Shown here: piece after piece, positions 8,996 to 19,962 of the stretch
How the letters are laid out: each line of letters opens with the position of its first letter
How positions within the stretch are numbered: position 1 is the first letter of the stretch
NCBI GenBank assembly: GCA_021030905.1
Contig: JAGFMI010000003.1
Location: 744,001 to 808,000, forward strand
DNA length: 64,000 bases
DNA from: Pyrenula massariospora
Taxonomy: Eukaryota; Ascomycota; Eurotiomycetes; Pyrenulales; Pyrenulaceae
Direction of reading: 5' to 3'
Notes under the pieces: generated by a model
Databases searched by the model: none
What the model saw: the letters and a program-made list of their open reading frames with translations, nothing else
Told to the model about the DNA's origin: nothing
Translations under genes and position numbers: made by a program

Positions 8996-11537
8996 ATGCA
9001 TTTCTCCTTTTTCTTTCTGGCGGCAGCTGGTGCTGCGTTTGCTACGTTCATTTCGGATGTCCCACAAACGTCGAGTCCTGGAGTTGCTAGGCTTGTTGGC
9101 GAAAAGCGTGATGACCCTACAGCGACAATGACCTTCGGTCCAAGCTCTCTTTATAGTTTATCTGTTGTGAGTCTGCTATTGATTGTCTACTTACCTAGCT
9201 CCGCGACTAACAGCAGCCAGACCTCGGGTGCCTCATCACCAAGTGGTACCAGCTTTACAGTGATTGAGGCTATTGGTAGTGCCTCTGTCGGGTTCAACTT
9301 TATTCCTGGCCCAGATTTGCAAACTCAAATCAGCAGCGCACTGGCTCAATGCAGCGGCACTCCGAACACCAACTGCATTAATGCGATTGTGAATGTTTTA
9401 CCGGAAGACCAGGTCGACATCCAAAGGAGATCCGTGGCGCTCTTAGCAATGATTGGCGTAGGGGTTCGGTATGTAATAGCCGGAATTATAGGAGCCGCTA
9501 CTGGTTGGGGTCTCGGGAAAGCAGTCAACGTGTACCACGCTCCTATGAGCAACGCCCAACAGGCTCAAACTCCAACTGCTGCCAGCGCATTTGCTTTCGT
9601 TACAGGCACAGGTGCGAGTCCTGTTGTTGTCACTGTCCAGCCTAGCGACACACCTGATCCAACGTTAGTCACCGTTGATATGTTCCATTTCAGTGCTCAA
9701 TGTGCGACAGGCCATACATTCAAGCAGCAGCGAGCGGCTCTGGATTCTCCATCAATGCCAATGATCAGACTTTGTCTCGAAATACCAACGATTTAGCTGC
9801 TCAGAACTCTGGGCACTGCCCTGGGCCCCAAAAACGGTCTAGCAATTCCTTCGAAAAACGCGTTGGCCCGCCAGACGAAGGGACGGTCGCTTGTCTCATA
9901 GCATTAACCACCACATTGATCAGAAATATGATCAATGGCCCTCTCGCAGATTGGGTTCGAGTGAATCGTAACAACCGACAGATTGCACCAGCTGGAGCAG
10001 GCGCTGCGGTGGTACTGGCCAATGTTCATCAGGAGGTTGCCCCACTAGAACAGGCTGTCGATTTAGCCGGAGTCATCTGGGAAGATGTCGAGCGAGTGGC
10101 TTACTGGCAGGCCTACAACCGGGTGGTCCTTCAACAAAGCGACGACCAAGTTGTGCAAGTCTCAGACGATGACATCAATCTCCAGTACTGTCCTGGAGCG
10201 GATTATTTGCTCTGCAGCGATGATCACTGTAATGGGAGTAATGGTCAATGTGCCGATTCTTCTGACTTGAAAGGGTGCGCTTGCAATGATTCACCGACTG
10301 GCTGTCCGGCAGGCGTTTTCCCAGCTTGTGGCAATTGTGGCGGAGCAAGTGGTGGATCGAAGTGTGCTGGGGTAAGTTTTTTCCTAGCCAATGAGGGCTG
10401 TGACGGACTGACATCACAGGTCAATGGCATCTTGAAAGGCTGCGGCTGCTGGAATGAGGCACCCCCAGGCGAAGCCTTTTTCGACAGTATTAATCAGTTC
10501 AACACTGCACAGCAAATACTCCTTAGCCTAAGAGATCTTCCAGACCCACCTCCGGCCCCAGCTGACGGTACTGACGGACCGCCAGCTGCTCAATGCGCTC
10601 GCCGAAAACGAGACGACGATATCACAGTGGATACAGAGTATTTTGCCGGGTGAACTTTTTCTATATTCAATGCGTAAAACCTTGCTAATTTTTGAAAGAC
10701 TTGCAGAAATGGCCTGCTTTTACGAAGTCGGCGATCCGTTCCCAAGTTTCGACAGAAAACTTACAAATGCGGATCAACCTTTACAGAAGTACAAGGAGTC
10801 TTACCCCGGGTTGACCATCGAATACAAATGGGAAGCCAAGACAGCTTCTTGCAGCAACAATACTTGCTTCGAAATTTTCGAAAGTTTCATCCATAACAAT
10901 ACGGATTGTAGGCTCTCTTCCCTTATCCCCTTCAAAGTCTGAATCTTCTGCCTAACCAAGTATAGGCAACCCATCTTCGACATCCATGGCCAAATCAGGT
11001 TCCCTGAGTATGGAATGCGGCACCGCTTCTTATTCTATTTCAAGCGGTTTTCCTTCCCCTTCCCCTTCGCCGACAACGACTACAAGCACTAGCACACCAA
11101 CCTATACCGGGCCATCGGCCTGCGAGTCGGCCGGCTGGAAAGGAAGCATGTCACAAATCATGCTCCAATCACGTCCCTGGTGCGCCTCTTTCGGGGATGG
11201 CAAGACTTTCGACCAGTCAAACGAGCTTGGATCGTGTTCAGCTCCACTCCCCAACGTAGCCAATCCACAAGGCAATGTCAACGATCCTCCCCTTGGCAAT
11301 CTCGTGAATTTCTTCATCCGGCAGGACCCCAAGCCCGAATGCAGTTCCGTGCCCTTGAATACAATTAGCTTCAACAACGGAGATTGCTGGGACGCCATCA
11401 AAACTGCAGTAATGGCCTGTCCAGTGCCAGGCGATGATCAGAATACGCCTGGTGGGAATGAGGGGATCAATTGCGCGCTATATGGCTATTTTGCTGCAGA
11501 TACAAGTCAGCAGACGGAAGCTTGTCCAACAGGCTAA
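8996..11537 (+). CDS. Large secreted Cys-rich protein with Kex2-like sites
   Basis: Exons 8996-9663, 9711-10371, 10420-10649, 10699-10907 and 10966-11537; introns of 47, 48, 49 and 58 bp. Predicted 779 residues. A signal peptide (MHFSFFFLAAAGAAFA) leads the protein. Dibasic sites follow at GEKRDD, PQKRSS, FEKRVG and ARRKRDD, suggesting processing into several chains. A hydrophobic stretch (YVIAGIIGAATGWGLG) lies near residue 160. The middle holds a Cys-rich block (CACND, CGNCGG, GCGCW). A Pro/Ser/Thr linker precedes a C-terminal Cys domain containing CALYGYFAAD. I do not recognise a catalytic family. The secreted, dibasic-processed, Cys-rich layout fits an effector-like or antagonism protein, but that is inference. 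A GTGAGT at about 9166 could start another intron but does not keep frame, so it was not used. Confidence 0.68.
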
Positions 11538-12345
11538 TTTATGATCTATAAATATCGATTATGCTCACAAGTCCTGCTGTACGGGATAAAGTTTAATGAT
11601 TCCAGAAGAATTCGTGAAAATATGTGCGTCACGTCCTCTACAGCACATAAATCTCTGTCTCATACTATACCTGCATATTCTAGACGAACAGCCGAATTTC
11701 ACGTCGGTAATCACGACTCCGACGTTAGATTTTGGGCAAACCCTTTTTCCTGTCTTTGCATTGCTAGTGCAAACATCTCTCCATCTCCCGTCCTTGATTC
11801 CACCAGGCTTCACAAAGCTCTACATTCTATCGACTTCGTTCTGAGTAAGCTGGCCAGATAAAACTGAGTAGCTTAATCGATGCGACTCGATTCACAGCTC
11901 CACGGCTTTGACTTTCCTTCTCTTGCCCCTTGTCCGCGATCTGTTGCACTAGTCTTGGAAGGGTTAACATTTTCCTCCCTTGCCCCTAGCCAGGTCTACC
12001 AGCTCGTCGACAACGCCGGTCCTTCAGAGGAGCTCATGATATCCCGCAGGCGGCGCAGCGCTACGAGTCATGTTGGATCGAGAATATCGACATGGTAACT
12101 GCTAAGGTTTAGAGGGTCCGCCAAAGAAAAATCCAGAGGCTACCGCGGGCTTAGGGCTTTCCTTAGCCATGGAGGATTGGTGGATGGCTGGGATTGAATG
12201 AGCAGCTCCTGGAGTGTCAGACCTTTTGGGGTCTCAGAGTCTAGGAACAAGAAAGGCAGTTAGCCTTTTAAATTGTTTAAGGACATGCTCTGCATGCTGC
12301 GTATAGACGATGAGCTTGTATCGTACTGTACAATAGACAACATGA

Positions 12346-12382
<37 letters not shown>

Positions 12383-12432
12383 TCCAGAATCTGAACTAAA
12401 CTTTGGTACCTGAAACAAATTGATCAGATCCT
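11538..12432. other. Intergenic, no gene seen
   Basis: Short frames on both strands only. Contains an AC microsatellite near its right end. Confidence 0.6.
12347..12380. repeat. (AC)17 microsatellite
   Basis: 34 bp of uninterrupted AC dinucleotides. Confidence 0.98.
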
Positions 12433-14545
12433 TCATAGATATTGTCTACCCCGACTAATACCTCTCCCATCACAATCCCGTGCAGACATAACAACCAAAT
12501 GCCCCACCCTCTCCCCCGCCCGACAGTCTCCCAGCTTAACTCTCACCCCCCTCATCAGCCGCGCCCTCTCAAAACCATCCAGCGTATTCCCCGTATCCCC
12601 CTGATAAGCCTCTGACCACACCTCACGCACGTGCGGATTGTCCCTGGTGAGCGAAGACACGTGGCCCAGGATATCCGGCCCGTGGGTCGCGAATTGTTTC
12701 AGGGCGGTGCTGACGAGGCCGCAGAGGAAGAGGATGGCTGATGAGAGGAGAAGGACGGTGAACCACGCGTCGTGGCATCAGTAGACCCGGACCTCGATCT
12801 CGTTGGTGGCTGTTACCGGGGCTGTGAGGCCGTCATCGTCCGCGTTTGTGGACGGGGCGGTGATGGACTCGAGCGCGAGGGTGGGAATGTAGTACGTATT
12901 CAGTAGTCGTCCGAGGCGCTCGGTAAGCAAGTCACCAGCGACGGTCGAGAGATTGGTCGGGAAGACGCGGTCGTTGGAGCCGAGCGGGTTGTGGCCGAGC
13001 TTCATGTATTGCTCGGTCAGCGAGCTGGTGACGAATTCTTCCGAAGAGTCCTCGTAGCCGGATGCTACGGCGAAGTAGTTGAAGAAAGACTTGGCGATGA
13101 TCTCGTTATCCAGTGGTGAGGTATACTGGGGAGGAATGTTGGGAAAATTTAGGCCGGCTTTATAACCTTGGTCAGAAAGTCGAATGGCATCGACAGCACA
13201 TTTTTTCCCCTTACACGAAACACGGATGTCAACATTAGGGTAGGATATGAGACAGTTAAGGGCGGTGATGTTCTGCAAGTCACTGCTGGTATCGGTGGTG
13301 TAAGATTGGAAATAGAGACTTCGCTGGCGATCACGGCTTGCATCGGAGGCATCGAATGTGCCGATAGAGAAGGTCACACGTCCTTCGCCTTCACCATCAT
13401 AGTTACTTGACGAGAATCATTGGGAGCCCGCACCATCGACCAGCTTTCCAGACCCTCTCAAATGTCCCGTGGAATTGGATTCAAACCAGAGCACTTCGTC
13501 ATCGTATGGAATCAGCTGTGGCCCATCTGGACAATCAAGGTGAAAATACGAAGAGCTCATAACAAATTTTGTGCGGCCAGCCTCCGAGATATTCGCGATT
13601 GGGATTCCAACAAGGGAGGAATATTCTCTAGCGCCTTCGGCTCCTATGATCTTCCATCTTTCCGAGTCTGCGGTAACACTGTCAAGACTCTCGTACTCGG
13701 GGATCTTAACGTTACCCCAGGTATCTCTAGGCCCAAAATGTGTCGCTTTAGGGGCCATCATGGATGAAAGATAAATAGCATCGATCCCACTGATCTGGTA
13801 GCCAGGGTCGTAAATCAAGACCGATGTTGACGACGTATTTAGATACCCGTCTTGCTGTTGGCTCATTTGCTGGGTCGTCTCAATGCTAAGCAATCGCAAA
13901 TTGCTTTGCGCCCCGAGAGGCGACAATGTCCACAAAATGAATAAAAGTGGAGATACAAAACTCCATTGACGAAGCGGTATTTGGGTCTTAATGGTGGCCG
14001 CAACAGTGGTGCTTCCGAAAAGCTGCTCTAGTAGACCGACTGTTGCACCTTTCTCTATCAAGTACGTGCCGATCATCTCGAGAGAGCGCCCAGCAATAGA
14101 AGCGAACAGAATTGGAAAGGCGGTGGCACCCTATGCAAAGTCAACACGTAAGCTCAAAGCTCAACAAATAACACACATACCCATTCACTCTCATCAGTGT
14201 GTGTCCGAGGGAATCTTCTCTCACGCCATTACCATCTATATGCTTCCCCAAAATTGCAATGGCAGCAAAGCACACCGGGACGAGCATCAATACAATATCC
14301 AGTGCGATGGTCAGGTGATAAACGAAGCCGCTCTTTCTAAGATCATACGCTTTGCTTGGCCAGTTCGGAAGAAGCATTCCGGTAGAAGCCTCATGTTCGG
14401 TACCAACAGTCCCAGAGTGAAATCCACTTTGAGAAGCACCAGAGAGATCTTCATCACTGTCCCCTCGACTTGGTGTCGTCGCTGCTCTGGTAAAATGGCT
14501 TCCATTGTTGGACTGGAGTCCTGGATAGCGGTACGGTGCCTGCAT
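12433..14545 (-). pseudogene. Multi-pass membrane protein gene with two in-frame TGA stops
   Basis: Exon 1 is 14545-14189 (ATG). The intron is 14188-14131 (GTGAAT...GCATAG). Exon 2 is one reading frame from 14130 to 12433. It would encode about 680 residues: a Ser/Thr/Asp-rich N-terminus, helices around IALDIVLMLVPVCFAAIAIL, the GATAFPILFASIAGRSLEM block with EKGATVGLLEQL, a WTLSPLGAQ motif, a lumenal Asn-glycosylation-rich domain (FSIGTFDASDASRDRQRS), and a last helix AWFTVLLLSSAILFLCGL. I know this arrangement from a common, functionally unassigned Pezizomycotina membrane family. TGA codons at 13419-13417 (after GAGSQ) and 12780-12778 (between EVRVY and CHDAWF) break the frame, with family-like sequence continuing past both. 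A 48-bp in-phase intron could remove the first but would have a poor donor and would delete conserved-looking sequence. Likely a recent pseudogene, or two assembly errors. Confidence 0.7.
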
Positions 14546-15072
14546 GACGGACTGCTCGACGATCGGTATTCAGTCTTGTTGATTTATGATATTAGAGCAG
14601 GGGTTCAAAGTCCAGGCAGGAAAGTCGAAGCTACACATAAGCACAGAACAAAATGCCCGAGCTGCTTGTTATGAAGAAATCTGGCAGGACATATTTGCGA
14701 GAGGATAGATAAAGAGAGAAGGCAACCGACGGTGTGAGATAAGGCTTCTTCGAAGAAGAGGCCAGACATCTTCGTGGCACACTTGTACGGTTCCCGCACG
14801 GCACCTGTTAAGCACTCCAGCCCATGATTCTACCTCGTTTGATCACGGCAGGAGCCATGACTTACACCAAGCAGACAATCTAAAATGTTCACGGCGATAG
14901 CTGGGCTTGTGGGTGGTCTAGCTCACATGGGGCGATCAGGTTATTCATGCATACCCGAAGGCCTACAACGAAATTGTGAATTACTCTTGGAGAGTATGCA
15001 GCTTGTCAAAACGAATTTCCGCCAATTTTACATCAATGACCATTACCCCTAACCAAAGATTCTTGACGGCTC
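14546..15072. other. Intergenic, no gene seen
   Basis: Between the start of the broken membrane gene and the 3' end of the P450 gene. No supported ORF. Confidence 0.6.
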
Positions 15073-16957
15073 TCAATAAACCTCCTTTAATCTAACGAAA
15101 CACTGATTTGGCTCATGCGTTAGTGCATCATGGGCACCAAAGCTGCTCAGCCCCTCGGGTGTTGGCAGGAGCTCAACATTCCATATCAAAAGCACAAGCA
15201 CGATCCGCAACTCAAGTTCGGCTAATTTACGACCTATTTGCATATACCTGATTAGCGCTCAGAGGCCTCCAAAAATTGAGAAAGGAGACTGATAGTAGGA
15301 GAGTACTTACCGAAGCATCCCCTGGGCCCAGCTCCGAATGGTAATGATGGTCCGCTGGTCCTATCAAACACCTCCTCTCCCTTTTCCCCTGTTTTCAACC
15401 ATCTTTCTGGCTTAAAATCAGCCATACCCTCGACATCCCACTCTCCAAATCTCCCTTTCGCTTCTCTGGAGCTCTCGCTTCTGAGCTTCTCGTCTATCTG
15501 GAAGCCCTCACTTTTATATCCAGGCCCGCTCACTAAACAGAACACGTCTGTGCCTTTCGGAATGTTATACCCTAAGATAGTTGTGTCGCGAATGGCGACA
15601 CGGAAGTTTCCCGGAGAAGTGTCGCCGCAGCGAAGGATCTCTTCTGCAACGGCATCGACATATGGGAGATTCGTCTTTGTAATCTCAAGGGCCGTAGGGT
15701 TGACACGAGAAACATGTGCTGATGGGAAAGCTGCTCGGAGACTCGACCGCAGACGCGTTTGGACAGATTGGTGTTTTGTCAGAAACTTGAGTCCCCATGA
15801 TATCGTTGTGGCAGTCGTCTCGTGACCCGCTACGAGGTAGCCAAAAATTTCGTCGCGGGTGACAGGAGTATTATATCTGCATGGAGACGTCAGTCTCTAG
15901 AGTTCTAGAGACAACAAGATCGTGGATTGAAAAGAAATGAAAAGTCAAGAGAAACTTACTCTGGAGTCCTGCCTTCCTTTTGCGCAAACATCATCTCCCG
16001 CCGAAGCATGTGGTCCAAGGCTGAATCCACACTTCGCCCTTGCTCGCCTTCATCTTCGAAGATTTTCCTTGCCTCCTCCAAACGATCACTAATATACTTG
16101 TTCTTATATGCGAGAGCTCTCTTCGTGTCCTTCTGTAGGAACGCCCACCAATAAGCCAACCGCGGCACCGGCGACTTCATCCCGATCTGCATAACACCCG
16201 TCAACTTGACAATCGCCTCATACGCCTCCGTCCGCTTTGCTTTCGGGAAATCAACAGCCCGATCCTTGTCCTGCGACAACTTCAGACCCTTCGACTTCTT
16301 GACCATCTCGATCTGACTCCTCGTCATCCCCGAGTCCTCCCCAAACATCACCCCCCAAATGATATCCAGCGCCGCGCTGTACACATCAAACGGCGCCTCC
16401 CATGGCCTCCCTCCCGCCACCCTCGCTTTAGCTTTCCACAACTCCACCACCTCCCCCGCCGCCCCCCACACCTGCCCCGCCGCCACCTCCTCCAGAAACC
16501 CCCGCCCCATCGTATCCGCCAACAGCCTCCGCTGCTTTCTGAATCTCTCCCCCGTCGCCAGCAGGGTGTGATGGTGCGGCAGGATCGGCCGGAAGGCGTC
16601 CCCGAAGAAGCGCGCGCGGTCAAAGTCGTGCGTGCGCCGCGCGAGGATGTCGTGGGACTCGCGGGGGTCGCAGAGGACGACGAAGGGGCGCCCGCCGAGG
16701 GGACGCAGGAAGACTTGGCAGAGGGGGGAGGCGTGCGCGGTGCATTGGGCGGACCACCAGGTGAAGACGGAGCCGCGCGTGGCCTTGGTGTGGGCGAGGA
16801 GGGCGGGGAGGTCGCCGAGGGGGGAGTGGGTGGAGGGGCGGTTGTGGGGGATGCCGGGGAGGGGGCGGGGGGTGATGAAGTGGTAGATCAGATAGATAAG
16901 GGGGAGGACGGTAAGGAAGAGGTAGGGGAAGGGGATGGAAAATGGGGGTAGGTCCAT
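15073..16957 (-). CDS. Cytochrome P450 monooxygenase
   Basis: Exons 16957-15960, 15876-15311 and 15233-15073; 574 residues. An N-terminal ER anchor (FPYLFLTVLPLIYLIYHF) is followed by a Pro-rich hinge (PRPLPGIPHNRP). The I-helix AGHETT lies at residues 349-354 (oxygen activation), EEILR is the ExxR motif, and PFGAGPRGCFG carries the heme-binding Cys at about residue 520, followed by RKLAELELRI. All key P450 elements are intact, so the enzyme should be active. Substrate unknown. The first exon is GC-rich with strong strand skew (16.4-16.95 kb). It lies about 12 kb from the RiPP precursor with unrelated genes between, so a role in that pathway is possible but not shown. Closest CYP family not determinable by eye. 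Confidence 0.92.
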
Positions 16958-18536
16958 GGTTGTCGTTGTAGATGCGACGACTAAGGAGAGAGATTAACGT
17001 ATGGAAAACAAGACACAACCTCAGACGTAAAAGAACAGCCAAAGAAAAGGACTTTATAAGTAACCATCCATCAGTCCGACCACTTCCCAGCTTACCCGTA
17101 CCCCTACCTCTCAGCCTCGCTCGAGGATCAACACGCTCTCTAGATATCCTTCTAAATCCGGCCTTCCGCGGACCCACAGAACGATTCATCCCTCTACCCG
17201 TTCTACAATTTGAACTCTAATCCTGCGCCCAGCATAATCCGAAGCCCTCCAGATTGCTGCTTTTTCAGGACGACCTACCGCATCCGGCGGATTGCGCTTG
17301 GCCTGTTCGTCAGCCTTGCGGCGTCGTGTCTGGGCACGCGAGACGTATCGCCGCTGGTGCTCACTGCCGAGTATCTGGCTGGTTGTTTATGTGATCAGCT
17401 CCCTATATTCGGGCGAATTGGGCGTGTGGCGAGTAATCTGATGCTTAGTTTGGCGCTCTTGGCATTTTGGCGCGGGCGTGACGCGGTGTGGTCTGGCTTG
17501 CGGCTAACGCGTTTGAGATGGGGGGCAAAGCTTAGCTTCAGGTCCTCTGACTTTTTTGGTTCCTGTCGTTGGAAGGCGTTATCACAGTCACCAGTTACAG
17601 TTCGTCCCTGCGCAAGGTCTTGCGCTGATCGGATAGAGGAGGTAGTAATCAGCATGCGTAGATTGGATGCAGAAGCTCGGCATTTGGGCCCTGAAGTGGG
17701 GGACTGCAAAGCTTCAGTGGCGAGTTGACGAGGGCTCAACACATTGGCCTGAGAACTTGACACGCTGGATTTCGAGTTGCTGTGACGGATAGATGGCTTT
17801 TACCTCCTGTTACCGAAAAAGAAACTATATGCATTCTAAGTACGCAAGGTAGCGAGGTTTACCACTACCCTGTAAATTGCCGGCTCCGTCAAATTTCACT
17901 GGACGATAACTTCCTCCATCATGATGCTTTCTTTACTACTAGGTAAGCCAAACTCTGGCTTAGTCAGTCTGATGTAATGGCACATCGGTGCCTGCAACAA
18001 GAAATGCTGAAGCCGCCTTGTGCGGCTCAGTTGCTGCAATTGTGGAGCAGAGCGAGGAGATCCACCCAGAATTACTTAGCCATGGACCTTGGCGGTTCAT
18101 TATACGTCCAGACCACACTTATTCAGGGAAGAACTCGCGCGGGGAAGGAGAAGAACTCTGAGGCAATGGATATGGGCCATAGCATTTTCTATGCTGAGCG
18201 CCCCCTACTTCCCCTGATAGCACGATTATCTATACCATGCGAGGTAACACGCTTGCAACGACGAGGGTGTCAACCTCATGCCTATGCCGTAACACAGCGA
18301 AGCGGCACGGGATAGCGATGCACAAGTGCATGCAATGATGCTGGAATTATCTTGGCAAAGACCTTGATGTTCAATTGGAAAGTCGAAGACCAACTGGCAA
18401 AGTCGAATGTTGCGGGGAGACCGTCTCCTATAGCGTCTATGCTATAGGAGAGAGATGGTGATACAGGTTCCACCCAACCTAGGCGGGTCCATGGGATTAG
18501 AATGCTGAAGAACGCTTGGCGTTGCGTAGTTGAGAA
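16958..18536. other. Gene-poor stretch
   Basis: The longest frame, 17210-17728 plus (172 codons), starts at TTG, has no recognisable domain and faces an open frame on the other strand; not called as a gene. A small perfect inverted word (CTATAGCGTCTATGCTATAG) lies near 18427-18446. Otherwise nothing seen. Confidence 0.5.
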
Positions 18537-19246
18537 TCACATTGTCAGAAGCCAGTCGGCGATGAAAATTAGTATACAATGTAGGAGAACTTGGATGGGA
18601 CCTGCTGCTCTCTTCGAAGTGGGGCTGGTGGAAGAAGTGCTGGTTGCAGACGTCTGAGAGCTGTCATGTGATGTACTCGTCGCGGTAGTAACTGCCGGTG
18701 CTGTTGTGATTGAGGCCTGGGTGATGGTTGTCGACGAGCCAGTGACTGTGACTGTTTCATCCACGACAACACCACTCGTGCTTGGCGTATAGACACCCAC
18801 ATATCCAGTCGTAGAGTTGTTGATCACGTAGGCGGAACAGATTGCCGTGCTCGCCGTCTCACAGAGGAAGCTTGTTGTTGAAAAACTCGTAGGAATGGTT
18901 GAGAAGTTAAAGGTTGTTGACGGCGTTGCGGCGGAGGTCGGTAGTTGTCCAAGACCCGCGGAGATAAAGTCTTCTGGACTCAGTTAGGGCATTGTCCAAT
19001 ACAACCGGCTACCTGTTCAATGTAATATGCTTCGCAGAAGCACAGGCAGTCGCTCAGGCCGGTGCGAGGAGTGCAGAGCGTCATTCCGAAAACGAGATCC
19101 ATGCATGTCTCGCCACATTCGGTGTACGTGTCGAGATTCATTGGATCATTGTATGTTTGCCCGAGACATAACGTCGACAGGTGAAGGAGTAGTGCTGACT
19201 TGAGGAGAAGAAAAGATTGGCGGTTTGATGTTTTATACTCTTCCAT
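18537..19246 (-). pseudogene. CFEM-like GPI-anchored small protein, frameshifted
   Basis: Read from ATG 19246 (alternatives in frame at 19255 and 19264). A signal peptide (LLLKSALLLHLSTLCLG) is followed by an eight-Cys module: C in TEC, ETC, TLC, SDC, CLC, CFC, AGC and GQC. That spacing resembles CFEM domains, which bind heme or act at fungal surfaces. The frame ends at TGA after GQCPN (about 18980). One base out of frame, the protein continues (SPEDFISAGLGQLPTS) with a Ser/Thr-rich stalk and a hydrophobic GPI-type tail (VLLHCILIFIADWLL) ending at 18537. No GT..AG intron longer than 32 bp restores the frame, so a one-base indel is the simplest reading. A pseudogene or a sequencing error are both possible. 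Confidence 0.55.
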
Positions 19247-19962
19247 TGTTATCATGATGAACATTGACAGCTTTTACCATGACGCCCGCACAAAGAACAG
19301 ACTTCATGATATACACCGGAGATATACGAAGCGGTCAAACCGAGGAGAGGTGACGCTAAGCGACAAAGACTGGGGCGGCGGCTCTGATACCTTCCTCTTA
19401 GATGCCTAGCATGACCTTCATACAATATGGTTTTCGTCTAGGCCGCAGCTCTAATTGACCATTGAGGCTTCCGGCAGGGTGCAGATTAAGAGAAGATATC
19501 GTCTTGCCCAATGTGAAGGCTGGTTTGAGGTTACGACGCTGTCTAGACCTGCGCCGTGTGCAATATCTCGACGAATCGATGTTAAATTTTGTGCCGTGGC
19601 AAGCTCGAGACCGTCCACCTGAAGTGTCAAAAGCCTAAGATTCGATGCCAAAATGGTGGACAGTGAAGCCACATTAGCCAAGTGGACAAAAGCGGAATAG
19701 ACTGACGACCAAACGCGAACTTCGTCAGGGTTCTTTTTCCTCTTGTCCATCCAATCATTCGCACTTGTTTCAGCCGCAATACTTCCCCACCACACGCGCT
19801 CTGCACCTTACCTACAAAGGCGCAGGCCTAGACACGCCACACCACTCAATAAGGTGCATCTCTTGCTTGTTGTTCACTCAGCCTCCGAAAATGGTCGCGA
19901 TTGCCATAGCGTGGCTTACGAAGCTGTCTGCATTGGAGATCACCTATTCCTCTGGGTGTGGC
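19247..19962. other. Intergenic, no supported gene
   Basis: A 114-codon minus frame (19451-19795) has no recognisable features. Includes the 3' flank of the J-protein gene. Confidence 0.5.

Noticed and set aside
12778-13419. Selenocysteine or programmed readthrough at the two TGA codons
   Set aside because: Ascomycete nuclear genes lack selenocysteine insertion, and neither TGA is followed by the CTA context known to favour readthrough.
2266-16957. One contiguous biosynthetic cluster from UstYa to P450
   Set aside because: The intervening genes (secreted proteins, a broken membrane gene) do not look biosynthetic; linkage alone is not enough.
16620-17728. Long frames over the P450 5' region and upstream (16620-17189 minus, 17210-17728 plus)
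   Set aside because: The first is a shadow of the GC-rich P450 exon; the second begins at TTG, has no domain and faces an open opposite frame.
18980-19012. A 29-39-bp intron restoring the CFEM-like gene frame
   Set aside because: Too short for a fungal intron, and it would remove conserved-looking Cys residues; the 39-bp option does not restore the frame.
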